Shown piece by piece: positions 1 through 7,653 of a stretch of 64,000 nt of DNA. Both the position numbers and the translations under genes were made by a program. Source of the DNA: Desulfobacteraceae bacterium (lineage in GTDB: Bacteria; Desulfobacterota; Desulfobacteria; Desulfobacterales; Desulfosalsimonadaceae); NCBI GenBank assembly GCA_011389935.1, contig JAABTJ010000007.1:1-64000 (forward strand), given 5' to 3'. The notes under the pieces were generated by a model. That model was not told the DNA's origin, did not search any database, and saw only the letters and a list, made by a program, of their open reading frames with translations. How positions within the stretch are numbered: the stretch's first letter is position 1; every line of letters begins with the position of its first letter.

Positions 1-346
1 TCTGGGGCATGGGACCGTCATCCGCACCCACCACCAGTATCGCTCCGTCCATCTGCGCTGCACCCGTAATCATGTTCTTGATATAGTCCGCGTGACCCGG
101 GCAGTCCACGTGCGCATAATGACGCTTCTCAGACTCGTATTCCACATGCGCCGTCGCAATCGTTATACCTCGCGCCTTCTCCTCCGGCGCCTTGTCAATC
201 TTGTCAAACGGGATAAACTCCGCCCACCCCTTTAATCCGCAATTCTTCGTGATCGCGGCCGTCAACGTCGTCTTCCCATGATCAATGTGACCAATCGTCC
301 CCACGTTTACATGCGGCTTCTTCCGCTCAAACTTCTGCTTTGCCAT
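1..346 (-). CDS. tuf: Elongation factor Tu, N-terminal part (runs off the left edge)
   Basis: EF-Tu is the GTPase that delivers aminoacyl-tRNA to the ribosome. The 115 visible codons begin [20 protein letters not shown], followed by the P-loop GHIDHGKTT, the switch I stretch ending [15 protein letters not shown], and the G3 motif [12 protein letters not shown]. All are diagnostic of bacterial EF-Tu. The ATG is set by a GGGGAGGAC Shine-Dalgarno just upstream. It is the last gene of a tRNA-Thr/Tyr/Gly/Thr-tuf operon on the minus strand, the arrangement known as thrU-tyrU-glyT-thrT-tufB in E. coli. The C-terminal two thirds lie outside the window. Confidence 0.97.
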   Translation of the reverse strand, partial: MAKQKFERKKPHVNVGTIGHIDHGKTTLTAAITKNCGLKGWAEFIPFDKIDKAPEEKARGITIATAHVEYESEKRHYAHVDCPGHADYIKNMITGAAQMDGAILVVGADDGPMPQ

Positions 347-476
347 TTTATCGTCCTCCCCATGTTTTAAGACACATCATTGCATTTTTTGCAATTTTAC
401 GCGTAACCGGCTCGAGAGCGGGCTGAAGGGAATATTGGATATTTCGGGCGCCCGGCTCATAAAGCATTAAAAAAAA

Positions 477-553
477 TGGAGCCCACGACCGGATTTGAAC
501 CGGTGGACCTCTTCCTTACCAAGGAAGCGCTCTACCGCCTGAGCTACGTGGGC
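477..553 (-). tRNA. tRNA-Thr (anticodon GGT)
   Basis: Read on the minus strand it folds into a full cloverleaf: acceptor GCCCACG pairs with CGTGGGC, anticodon stem CTTCC/GGAAG encloses TTGGTAA with anticodon GGT, and the T-loop is TTCAAAT. CCA is encoded. It is the last tRNA before tuf in the cluster. Confidence 0.96.
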
Positions 554-633
554 ATTATCAATATGTATACAAAGACCTTTCTGATGCAGTAAACGACCCG
601 AAAGCCCTTTGCCGGTCAAAATGTAAAGTAAAA

Positions 634-709
634 TGGAGCGGGAGACGAGAATCGAACTCGCGACATTCAGCTTGGAAGGCTGATGCTCTGCCAACTGAGC
701 TACTCCCGC
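634..709 (-). tRNA. tRNA-Gly (anticodon TCC)
   Basis: Minus-strand cloverleaf with acceptor GCGGGAG/CTCCCGC, anticodon stem TCAGC/GCTGA around CTTCCAA (anticodon TCC), T-loop TTCGATT and an encoded CCA end. It is third in the tRNA-tuf operon. Confidence 0.96.
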
Positions 710-901
710 ACCTGGGTACATCACACATGCATCGGAGGGAACCCCCCTTTGGAATCTTGTTATCCGCAAACAGGCAAGGAAGTGGCAGCTGGCCCCGAAG
801 AGAGCTGCATATATTATAAACGGATATGCCCTGGATAATCGTCCACCTCGTAGTGCATGTGATTCCGGCCCCGGAATCTTCTACATCGTGCCGATCAGAA
901 A

Positions 902-986
902 TGGTGGTGGGGGGAGGATTCGAACCTCCGAAGGCTTTGCCGGCAGATTTACAGTCTGCTCCCTTTGGCCGCTCGGGAACCCCACC
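902..986 (-). tRNA. tRNA-Tyr (anticodon GTA)
   Basis: 85-nt class II tRNA on the minus strand with acceptor GGTGGGG/CCCCACC, anticodon loop CTGTAAA (GTA), a long variable arm and encoded CCA. The length and variable arm fit bacterial tRNA-Tyr. It is second in the cluster. Confidence 0.96.
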
Positions 987-1011
987 TGAATTTATGATTA
1001 CAAACAACTCC

Positions 1012-1087
1012 TGGAGCCAGCGAAGGGACTCGAACCCCCGACCCACTGATTACAAATCAGTAGCTCTACCAACTGAGCTACGCTGGC
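1012..1087 (-). tRNA. tRNA-Thr (anticodon TGT)
   Basis: Minus-strand cloverleaf with acceptor GCCAGCG/CGCTGGC, anticodon stem ACTGA/TCAGT around TTTGTAA (anticodon TGT) and encoded CCA. It is the first tRNA of the operon, about 125 nt downstream of the likely start of transcription. Confidence 0.96.
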
Positions 1088-1219
1088 GTATTCAACAAAC
1101 AGGCATCCGCCGTGTTCAAGCCGGTGCTTCCGGATCAATGTCTCATTGGCGGACTGCCAACTGAACCGCCACCCGGACAAACACCCCATTCCATAACCGC
1201 CTTTGCCGATGCAACATGC

Positions 1220-1248
1220 GAAATAGCGGATAATTCATATCCTGTCAA
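1220..1248 (-). promoter_or_regulatory. Probable sigma70 promoter of the tRNA-tuf operon
   Basis: On the minus strand a perfect TTGACA (1248-1243) is followed after 17 nt by TATTTC (1225-1220). It lies about 130 nt ahead of the first tRNA. The -35 is perfect and the -10 only partial, which is common for stable-RNA promoters. No competing site was seen upstream of the cluster. Confidence 0.55.
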
Positions 1249-1354
1249 TATGGATTATCAAAAAAAAGCAACACAACTTCATACCAGAAACAAAAAGCCC
1301 TTGCAACTGCTTTTTCATCCCCGGCATAAAGTTAAGGTATGTAACAAATTTGCA

Positions 1355-1382
1355 TTGGCCTTGCAAGCAGATTCTATATAAT
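1355..1382 (+). promoter_or_regulatory. Strong sigma70 promoter ahead of the mltD leader
   Basis: TTGGCC (1355-1360), 16 nt, then a perfect TATAAT (1377-1382) on the plus strand. Transcription would start near 1389 and leave a leader of about 280 nt before mltD. The leader begins directly with the folded RNA described separately. Confidence 0.6.
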
Positions 1383-1404
1383 TTTTTTAAAAAAGTATCC
1401 ATCC

Positions 1405-1545
1405 GGAAAAGCGATACTCTGTCTCCGGTAAACCTGCGCGGGCGGAACGAAAATGAAAAATGCGCCCCTTGGCGACGCCAGCTTTCCGAAAGGCTCCTGA
1501 ACCGGCGTTCTCATGCCGGATACGGGCCGTATCCGGGGGGATAAG
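1405..1545 (+). ncRNA. Candidate structured leader RNA (possible riboswitch or attenuator) upstream of mltD
   Basis: The leader contains nested helices. CCGGT (1425-1429) pairs with ACCGG (1501-1505) and closes a junction that holds GGGCG (1440-1444)/CGCCC (1463-1467), TGGCG/CGCCA (1470-1480), and a CCGAAAGG-containing hairpin (1482-1493). The closing arm 1501-1506 can pair instead with GCCGG (1515-1519). That segment belongs in turn to a 21-bp palindrome (1516-1536, CCGGATACGG around one G). Mutually exclusive helices of this sort are typical of riboswitches. The layout recalls Moco- or GEMM-type leaders, but I could not match it to a named class. The 582 bp between tRNA-Thr and mltD hold no credible gene. 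Confidence 0.45.
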
Positions 1546-1669
1546 TCTTGACACCGTGTCGCGTGAAATGATACGTAACGCTTGTTCTCCGTATTTCCGG
1601 GAACAAGAATGCCGAACCGCGGTATAAGTTATCAATCGGAACACTTCCTTTACAGGTCCAAGGGTATTT

Positions 1670-3526
1670 ATGAACAAATACACATCCCGGCGCGAAACAA
1701 TGCCACGCTTTACCCCCGGGTGCTTCTTTGCTGCACTCCTTGTTTTTTCATTGCTTGCCGGATGTGCCGGTTTCGGCACTAAAAGCGCCGGCAATACTTC
1801 CCTGGACGGTGAAAAAAGCCTCCGTCCGGAAAGGGAGGCCGCCGGAAAAATTGGAAATCAAGCCGACAATACGGGCGACGGGAAAAATGATCCCGAACTC
1901 CTTATGTATGGGCTGGGCGATGACAAAGCCGACATTCCCCTGTTGGATGGCATGCGGAAAAACGGTGACAATGGCGCCTCCACACCGAAAAGCCTTATAA
2001 AAGACAGAATACAGGCAAGATTCGACAAATCCCTTGAATTCTACCAGACCGCAATGGAATTCTGGCAGCAGGGAGAGCTTGAAAACGCCCTCGACGCCCT
2101 GGACAATGGCTATGCACTGATCATAAACACGGAAACCGGAGATGATCCGAAGTTCATTCAACAGAAAGACGACCTCCGGTTTATGATCTCCAAGCGTATA
2201 CTTGAAATTTACGCCTCCCGGCATACAACGGTCAAAGGGAACCACAATGCCATTCCCATTGAGATCAACGATTATGTCCAAAAGGAAATTGATTTTTTAA
2301 CCACGGGGAAAGCCCGTCAGTTTTTCATCAATTCATACAAACGGGCCGGGAGATACCGCCCCCACATCACAAAGGAACTTCGTGACGCCGGGCTTCCGGA
2401 AGAACTTTCATGGCTGCCGCTCGTCGAAAGCGGGTTTCGGGTAAACGCCCTGTCGCATGCCCGTGCGCTCGGGATGTGGCAGTTTATTGCGTCCACCGGC
2501 TACAAATTCGGACTGAAAAGAGATGCCTACGTTGATGAACGGCTCGACCCCTACAAATCCACCCGGGCGGCCATAGAATACCTCCAGGAGCTCCATGATA
2601 TCTTCGGCGACTGGAAAACCGTGCTTGCGGCCTATAATTGCGGCGAGGGGCGCGTCCTCAGGGAAATCCGTAAGCAAAACGTCAACTATCTCGACGATTT
2701 CTGGGATCTTTACGAAAGGCTTCCCAGGGAAACCGCCCAATATGTACCCCGGTTTCTTGCAACGCTTCATATTTTGAACAACCTTGAAAAATATGACATG
2801 GCCGATATTGAAGCAAACGAACCCTTTGTATATGAAACCCTTGCGGTGTCAAAACAGGCGCGCTTAAAAGATGTGGCCGCAGCCATCGGCACAACCGAGG
2901 CGGAGCTTGTGCTATTGAACCCGGAATTGCGCTACAAGCTTTTGCCGGACGAGGAATATACCCTGAAGGTGCCTGCGGGTAAAAAAGAAATCCTTTTATC
3001 AAAGATAGATGAAATCAGCGAATACCAGAGAGGGCCGCAACGGGTTTCCCAGCACCGGGTGCGCCGGGGGGAAACACTCTCGGAAATCGCTGCGCGATAT
3101 GGAACGACGGTCAGTGAAATCGCCAGGTTCAACAATATCTACCGCGACAACTACATTGTGGCCGGACAGGTCCTGAAAATCCCCCGGGCCGGTGCGCTCT
3201 CCTCCGGCTCGGCCGGCGAAACGGTTATCACGTATAGCGTACGCAGGGGGGACTCCTTGTGGCTGCTTGCAAACAGGTATAACACCACGACCAAAAAAAT
3301 CCAGGACCTGAACAACCTGAAGACCGTCAATCTCCATATCGGCCAGAAGCTCAAAATACCGACCGGTGCCAGCAGGAATGGATTGAAAATATACAAAGTC
3401 CGGCAAGGCGACTCCCCCTATTCCATCGCCCGCAGACACAACATGAGCGTAAACGAATTTCTCAGCATCAACCAGCTCTCTAAGAACGCCCGGATTTACC
3501 CCGACCAGGAGCTGCTTGTCAAATAA
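1670..3526 (+). CDS. mltD: Membrane-bound lytic murein transglycosylase D (lipoprotein with LysM repeats)
   Basis: Cleaves peptidoglycan glycan strands with formation of 1,6-anhydro ends, from the periplasmic face of the outer membrane. The 618-residue protein starts with a lipoprotein signal (lipobox LLAGC, residues ~28-32). A family 1 SLT domain occupies about residues 225-355, with catalytic Glu253 in PLVESGF, the ALGMWQFI motif and AAYNCGEGRV. Three clear LysM domains follow (about 460-505, 521-565 and 573-618, each beginning with a RRGE/RRGD/RQGD-type motif), preceded by one degenerate LysM-like segment. AAGGG lies just upstream of the ATG; a second ATG at codon 11 would also retain the signal. 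The gene follows a promoter and structured leader. Confidence 0.93.
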   Translation: MNKYTSRRETMPRFTPGCFFAALLVFSLLAGCAGFGTKSAGNTSLDGEKSLRPEREAAGKIGNQADNTGDGKNDPELLMYGLGDDKADIPLLDGMRKNGDNGASTPKSLIKDRIQARFDKSLEFYQTAMEFWQQGELENALDALDNGYALIINTETGDDPKFIQQKDDLRFMISKRILEIYASRHTTVKGNHNAIPIEINDYVQKEIDFLTTGKARQFFINSYKRAGRYRPHITKELRDAGLPEELSWLPLVESGFRVNALSHARALGMWQFIASTGYKFGLKRDAYVDERLDPYKSTRAAIEYLQELHDIFGDWKTVLAAYNCGEGRVLREIRKQNVNYLDDFWDLYERLPRETAQYVPRFLATLHILNNLEKYDMADIEANEPFVYETLAVSKQARLKDVAAAIGTTEAELVLLNPELRYKLLPDEEYTLKVPAGKKEILLSKIDEISEYQRGPQRVSQHRVRRGETLSEIAARYGTTVSEIARFNNIYRDNYIVAGQVLKIPRAGALSSGSAGETVITYSVRRGDSLWLLANRYNTTTKKIQDLNNLKTVNLHIGQKLKIPTGASRNGLKIYKVRQGDSPYSIARRHNMSVNEFLSINQLSKNARIYPDQELLVK

Positions 3527-3668
3527 GCGGTCCGCTTGCAGCAATACGGCTATCCTATGATCTATCCACCCCGCAGCGCAGTGGATATGGCAATGGTTTT
3601 CTCATATCGCTTCTTTTTGTTTTTTTGTTTTTTAAAAAAATGGGGCTTCCACGCCATCGGCACTTGAA

Positions 3669-3700
3669 AGCGATTTTTAACTGTGGTATTAAGAATCGCT
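3669..3700 (+). other. Imperfect inverted repeat between mltD and tRNA-Arg
   Basis: AGCGATTTTTAA (3669-3680) and TTAAGAATCGCT (3689-3700) form a 12-bp stem with one G-U pair and an 8-nt loop. It lies after mltD and 22 nt before tRNA-Arg. No U-tract follows, so it is at best a weak terminator or processing hairpin. Confidence 0.3.
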
Positions 3701-3721
3701 TTGTTGCCACGCAGTCCTGAA

Positions 3722-3797
3722 GCCCCCGTAGCTCAGTGGATAGAGCAATGGATTCCTAATCCATGTGCCGCAAGTTCGATTCTTGCCGGGGGCACCA
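3722..3797 (+). tRNA. tRNA-Arg (anticodon CCT)
   Basis: Cloverleaf with acceptor GCCCCCG/CGGGGGC, anticodon stem ATGGA/TCCAT around TTCCTAA (anticodon CCT), T-loop TTCGATT and encoded CCA. Although tRNA-Arg genes are frequent integration sites, no copy of its 3' end and no integrase lies nearby. Confidence 0.96.
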
Positions 3798-4130
3798 TAA
3801 TCGTTCCACGAAAATCCCGATTTCGTTAAAAATTTTCAGGACGCGCCTTCCTTCGACCGCCCCATCCCCTGACGGACCCCGCGATAAACAAACCATTTTC
3901 CAGCATCTGCATTTTATGAGAGCGCCTCGGAATGATCCTTCGCTTTTCTGTTGTTGTATGAATTGACGTCTTTGTGAATTCCCGGGCAACAGATGCATGC
4001 GCGATGAAAAACAAGTTTCCGCTATGCGCTTTGGAATCTCTGTGGTAAAGGATATATGGCGGGTGGTTCAAAAACGGAACAAACGAAATGATTCTCTTCC
4101 CAACCAACATGCAAGCAGGAGAATAAATTC
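3798..4130. other. Intergenic stretch without recognisable features
   Basis: 333 bp between tRNA-Arg and the universal stress protein gene. Short open frames occur on both strands but lack ribosome-binding sites and protein-like composition. I found no convincing promoter, terminator or repeat. The last 20 bp hold the AGGAG site of the next gene. Confidence 0.5.
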
Positions 4131-4652
4131 ATGAAAATCAAGCCGATCGACATCAAAACCATCCTCTACACAACCGACCTGTCAGATACCGCTTTATATG
4201 CCTTTTCCTACGCGGCCAGCTTTGCCAGTGCCTATAATGCAAAGCTGATCATTCTTCATGTAATGGAAGATTACCTGGCCATCAAGCCATCGCTCAAGGC
4301 GCTGCTGCAGGAGGATCAGTGGCGGGCCATTAAGGAAGAGCATGTCCGGGAAACCAGGGAAACCCTCAGCGGCAAGAGGCGCGACAACGTAATCGTTCGC
4401 GAGGCGCTGTCCCAATTTTCGGAAAACGCCCGGGCCGGCCAGTACGGAACTTCGGTGGCAAGTGATGAAGTGATTGTTTTGTTCGGCGACCCGGTGGATA
4501 AAATCATAGAAACCGCTAAAGAGAAAAACTGCGACCTGGTCGTAATGGGCTCGCACGGACACGGCCTGCTGCATGACATTGTCGGAACGACCACCCGGAA
4601 GGTCATGAAACAATCAAAGATCCCGGTAATTGCCATCCCCCTTGACAAATAG
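4131..4652 (+). CDS. Universal stress protein, UspA family
   Basis: Single-domain Usp fold of 173 residues, probably a cytoplasmic nucleotide-binding stress or energy-state protein. The N-terminus KTILYTTDLSD is the usual strand 1 with its conserved Asp, and LIILHVMEDY is strand 2. The C-terminal ATP-loop is GSHGHGLLHDIVGTTT, then VMKQSKIPVIAIP. The loop is one residue shorter than the usual G-x2-G-x9-G-S/T spacing, so ATP binding is not assured. It contains a longer middle segment (about 55-110) than minimal Usp proteins. AGGAG lies upstream of the ATG. It converges tail to tail with the histidine kinase, 8 bp apart and with no terminator between. Confidence 0.88.
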   Translation: MKIKPIDIKTILYTTDLSDTALYAFSYAASFASAYNAKLIILHVMEDYLAIKPSLKALLQEDQWRAIKEEHVRETRETLSGKRRDNVIVREALSQFSENARAGQYGTSVASDEVIVLFGDPVDKIIETAKEKNCDLVVMGSHGHGLLHDIVGTTTRKVMKQSKIPVIAIPLDK

Positions 4653-4660
4653 ATGCGTTT

Positions 4661-7123
4661 TTATGCCGCCGATAACACTTCCTTCACTTTGGCGGCCAGC
4701 TTGTTGACAGGAAAAGGCTTTTCAATAAAATACAGCCCCTCCTCCAGAATCGTGTGGTGGGCAACCACGTTGGCCGTGTAGCCGGACATAAACAGGGTCT
4801 TGATATCCGGGTAGCGGCTGGTGAGTTTGTCTGCAAATTTCCGTCCATTCATTTCGGGCATGATGATGTCGGTAATCAACAGGTCGAGCTTGCCGTCCTG
4901 CGCCTCGGCCAATGCCATGGCGTCGCTTGGCGTGGCTGCCGTCAACACGGTATAGCCAAGCTTTTCAAGCATAATTCGGGTGATATTCAGGACGACGGAT
5001 TCGTCTTCCAGCACCAGGATGGTCTCACCATGGCCTTTTTGCAGGACCGGCGTCTTTTTTTCCGTTCCTGCCGCGTCGGCTTTTTCCGAAAAGCGGGGAA
5101 AATAAATCCGGACCGTTGTGCCCTCTCCCGGTTCGCTGTACACGTTGACAAATCCATTGTTCTGCTTGACAATGCCATAAACCGTGGGCATCCCCAGGCC
5201 CGTCCCCTTGCCGATTTCCTTGGTCGTGAAAAACGGCTCAAACAGATTCTCCAGGACGTTTTTGTCCATGCCGCAGCCGTTGTCGCTCACCGCCAGCATG
5301 ACGAATTGCCCCGATACAAAGCCCGCATGATTATCGCAGTATTCCTTGTCAAATTCGATATTTTTTGTCTCTATGGTAATTTTGCCGATATCTGCAATGG
5401 CATCACGGGCATTGACCACAAGATTGGCCAGTATCTGGTCAATCTGGGAAAAGTCCATCTTTATCATCCAGACCTTTTGTCCGGGCTTCCAGAGCAGGTC
5501 AATGTTCTCGCCGATCAGTCGCTGCAGGATTTTGAACATGCTTGATACGCCGTCGTTCAGGTTCATGGGGACCGGCGAGATGGTCTGCTTTCTTGCAAAA
5601 GCCAGCAGCTTGCGCACAATCACCGCCGAGCGTTTGCCGGCGTCATAAATTTCCCGGGCATTGTCATGCATGGGGTCGGAAGGCGGGAGCAAATCGGTCA
5701 TCATCTCTGCATAGCCGTTGATGATCGTAAGCATGTTATTGAAATCGTGTGCCACGCCCCCTGCCAGGCGACCTACGGATTCCATCTTCTGGGCCTGGTG
5801 CAGCTGGGCCTGAAGCTCTTCCTTCTCCGCCTCGGCTTTTTTGCGTTCCGTGATGTCTCTAGCAACGCCCCGAAAACCGATCGCCTCGCCGCCGGCATTT
5901 TTCATCAGAGAAACGGAGGTGTCCACATAACATTTTTCTCCATTTTTCCGGATAAACTCCCAGTCAAACCCCTTTAAGGGCGCACTCGTTGTTGCGACCT
6001 GATTGTATGCGATAAACACCCTTTCGGCGTTCTCCCTGTCCATGTATTCTCTATAGTTCATGCCCATCAACTCGACGCTTGGATATCCGAGTATACGGCA
6101 CAGGGAATCATTGAAAAAGGTAAAATTACCGGCCAGATCCACTTCAAAATAGCCGTCTTCGATATTGTTCAGTATGGACCTGTATTTCTCCTCGCTCTCT
6201 TCAAGCGCCTCCTCCATCTGTCTGCGCTCCGTGATGTCAATGCAGGAGGCGATACTGCGCGTGGTTCCGGAAATCATGTCCACAGAGAGCAGAAGATCCA
6301 GCTTTTCCCCGTTGCGGGCAATGAAGCGGCACTCGTACTGGTGCAGTGCAGCGTATCGATCCTGGCGCCGCAGATAATGGTTCTTTTTCATCCAGACTGC
6401 GTCATCCGGGTGAAAAAATTCGGTCCAGGATTTTTTCCCCTCAAGCGCCTGCTTTGAATATCCGGAGAGTTTTTCGAAATTCGAGTTGACAAGGGAAATG
6501 GTCGTGTCTTCTTCAATAATGAACATGGCTGTGCCGGAAGTCTCGAACAGGGTGCGGTAGTAGCTCTCCGACTGGCGCAGGGCTTCCTCCATCTTTCTGC
6601 GCCCGGTGACATCCCTTGCACTGAAAACAATTCTGTGCGGGCGCCCCTTTTCATTTGTCACCACCTTTCCCGTTGTTTCAAGCCACAGGAAAGCGCCGTC
6701 CCTGCACCGGTATCGATATTCGACCGTGCGGGCATCCCCGGTTGCCATTAAGGTATGCAACTCTTCGAGCACATGGGGCAGATCCTCCGGATGGACAAAA
6801 TCGATTACGTTTTTACCGATCAGGAAACCCGGCTCATAACCGAGGGTTTCATATGCTTTTCCCGCAAAGATGAAATTTCCTTCCAGGTCCGTCAACGCGA
6901 CCATATCAAGCATATTTTCCGTTACGATCGACCACAGCTGTGCCTGATGACGGAATTTTTCAACCTCTTTTTGCAGTTGCTTTACATGGATCTCCCTTTC
7001 AAGATTCTCCCCCTGCATTTCGTGGATCATCTTCCGGATTTCTTCATGTGTCATGGATTCCAGGGCGGGGGAAGGATTGGATCGGGAGCGGGGCTTGCCT
7101 GGATCGTCCTTTTTGTTTTTCAT
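4661..7123 (-). CDS. Hybrid sensor histidine kinase with three PAS domains and a receiver
   Basis: 820-residue soluble sensor kinase with no transmembrane segment. In order: N-terminal coiled coil (~20-60); three PAS/PAC modules (~65-180, 185-300, 310-430), each ending in a D(V/I)TxRxxxEE-like linker; a HisKA domain with the H-box GGVAHDFNN; a HATPase with N-box [11 protein letters not shown]1 DNGCGMD and G2 GKGTGLGM; and a C-terminal receiver with phospho-Asp in [13 protein letters not shown] and the conserved Lys in FIEKPF. This architecture usually passes phosphate to a separate Hpt or output protein. An AGGAG site sets the start. It is divergent from the GGDEF-EAL gene, whose receiver is a plausible partner. 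The signal is unknown. Confidence 0.9.
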   Translation of the reverse strand: MKNKKDDPGKPRSRSNPSPALESMTHEEIRKMIHEMQGENLEREIHVKQLQKEVEKFRHQAQLWSIVTENMLDMVALTDLEGNFIFAGKAYETLGYEPGFLIGKNVIDFVHPEDLPHVLEELHTLMATGDARTVEYRYRCRDGAFLWLETTGKVVTNEKGRPHRIVFSARDVTGRRKMEEALRQSESYYRTLFETSGTAMFIIEEDTTISLVNSNFEKLSGYSKQALEGKKSWTEFFHPDDAVWMKKNHYLRRQDRYAALHQYECRFIARNGEKLDLLLSVDMISGTTRSIASCIDITERRQMEEALEESEEKYRSILNNIEDGYFEVDLAGNFTFFNDSLCRILGYPSVELMGMNYREYMDRENAERVFIAYNQVATTSAPLKGFDWEFIRKNGEKCYVDTSVSLMKNAGGEAIGFRGVARDITERKKAEAEKEELQAQLHQAQKMESVGRLAGGVAHDFNNMLTIINGYAEMMTDLLPPSDPMHDNAREIYDAGKRSAVIVRKLLAFARKQTISPVPMNLNDGVSSMFKILQRLIGENIDLLWKPGQKVWMIKMDFSQIDQILANLVVNARDAIADIGKITIETKNIEFDKEYCDNHAGFVSGQFVMLAVSDNGCGMDKNVLENLFEPFFTTKEIGKGTGLGMPTVYGIVKQNNGFVNVYSEPGEGTTVRIYFPRFSEKADAAGTEKKTPVLQKGHGETILVLEDESVVLNITRIMLEKLGYTVLTAATPSDAMALAEAQDGKLDLLITDIIMPEMNGRKFADKLTSRYPDIKTLFMSGYTANVVAHHTILEEGLYFIEKPFPVNKLAAKVKEVLSAA

Positions 7124-7300
7124 TTACTCTCCTGAAGATCATAAGGCGGGCAATATGTTCGGGTATTCTTGTCCGACTGCGAGCGACGCGTCAAATTTTA
7201 TCAGAGTAGCATTATCAGAACCCGTTGCACCCCGCAACAGAAAAGTCGGCGATTTTTTTGCTTCTGCGAAAACACGCCGTTGCAGGGCACGTCCGGCAAT

Positions 7301-7362
7301 CCGCCCCGCTTTTGTCTGTTTTTTTCAGACTTGTGTGGAAAAATCAGACAAAAGCGGGGCGG
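7301..7362. repeat. 18-bp perfect inverted repeat between the kinase and GGDEF-EAL genes
   Basis: CCGCCCCGCTTTTGTCTG at 7301-7318 recurs as its exact reverse complement at 7345-7362, with a 26-nt spacer that includes a run of seven T. It lies between two divergently read signalling genes, about 150-210 bp upstream of a sigma54-type promoter. That is a usual distance for an enhancer site or a strong extended hairpin. Confidence 0.7.
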
Positions 7363-7513
7363 GAAAATCCCCCTTGCCTTGCCAAAAGGGGTGCACCCTT
7401 TCTTTCCCTATATCTTTTCTCCGCCCCGGATCCTGGGAAATGTTGTGCTTACGACAACCAGCGGCCCACCAGAAAATACAGCCGCGTAGGGCTAACAATC
7501 CAAAAGTTTTTTA

Positions 7514-7529
7514 TGGCATAAAAATTGCT
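7514..7529 (+). promoter_or_regulatory. Sigma54 (RpoN) -24/-12 promoter for the GGDEF-EAL/PilZ genes
   Basis: TGGCATAAAAATTGCT matches the RpoN consensus TGGCAc-r-N4-TTGCw, with GG and GC at exactly the required 10-nt interval. Transcription would start near 7540, about 115 nt before the preferred start codon of the GGDEF-EAL gene. Sigma54 promoters need an AAA+ enhancer-binding protein, none of which is encoded in this window. Confidence 0.7.
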
Positions 7530-7653
7530 GAGGATACATTTAGAGAACAAAGCACGAAAGATCGCGTGGAAGGGTTGAAGCTATCGACTGGGGGCATGCG
7601 AAATGAATTTTCCCAATTGCACCAAGAGCACCGGATCGCAAGGAAATATAGGC

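Noticed and set aside
467-1189. Several overlapping open frames across the tRNA cluster
   Set aside because: They run through four perfect tRNA cloverleaves and have no ribosome sites; tRNA repeats explain the proteins such as GVAQLAEH.
3722-3797. tRNA-Arg as an attachment site of a mobile element
   Set aside because: No integrase and no repeat of the tRNA 3' end was found in the window.
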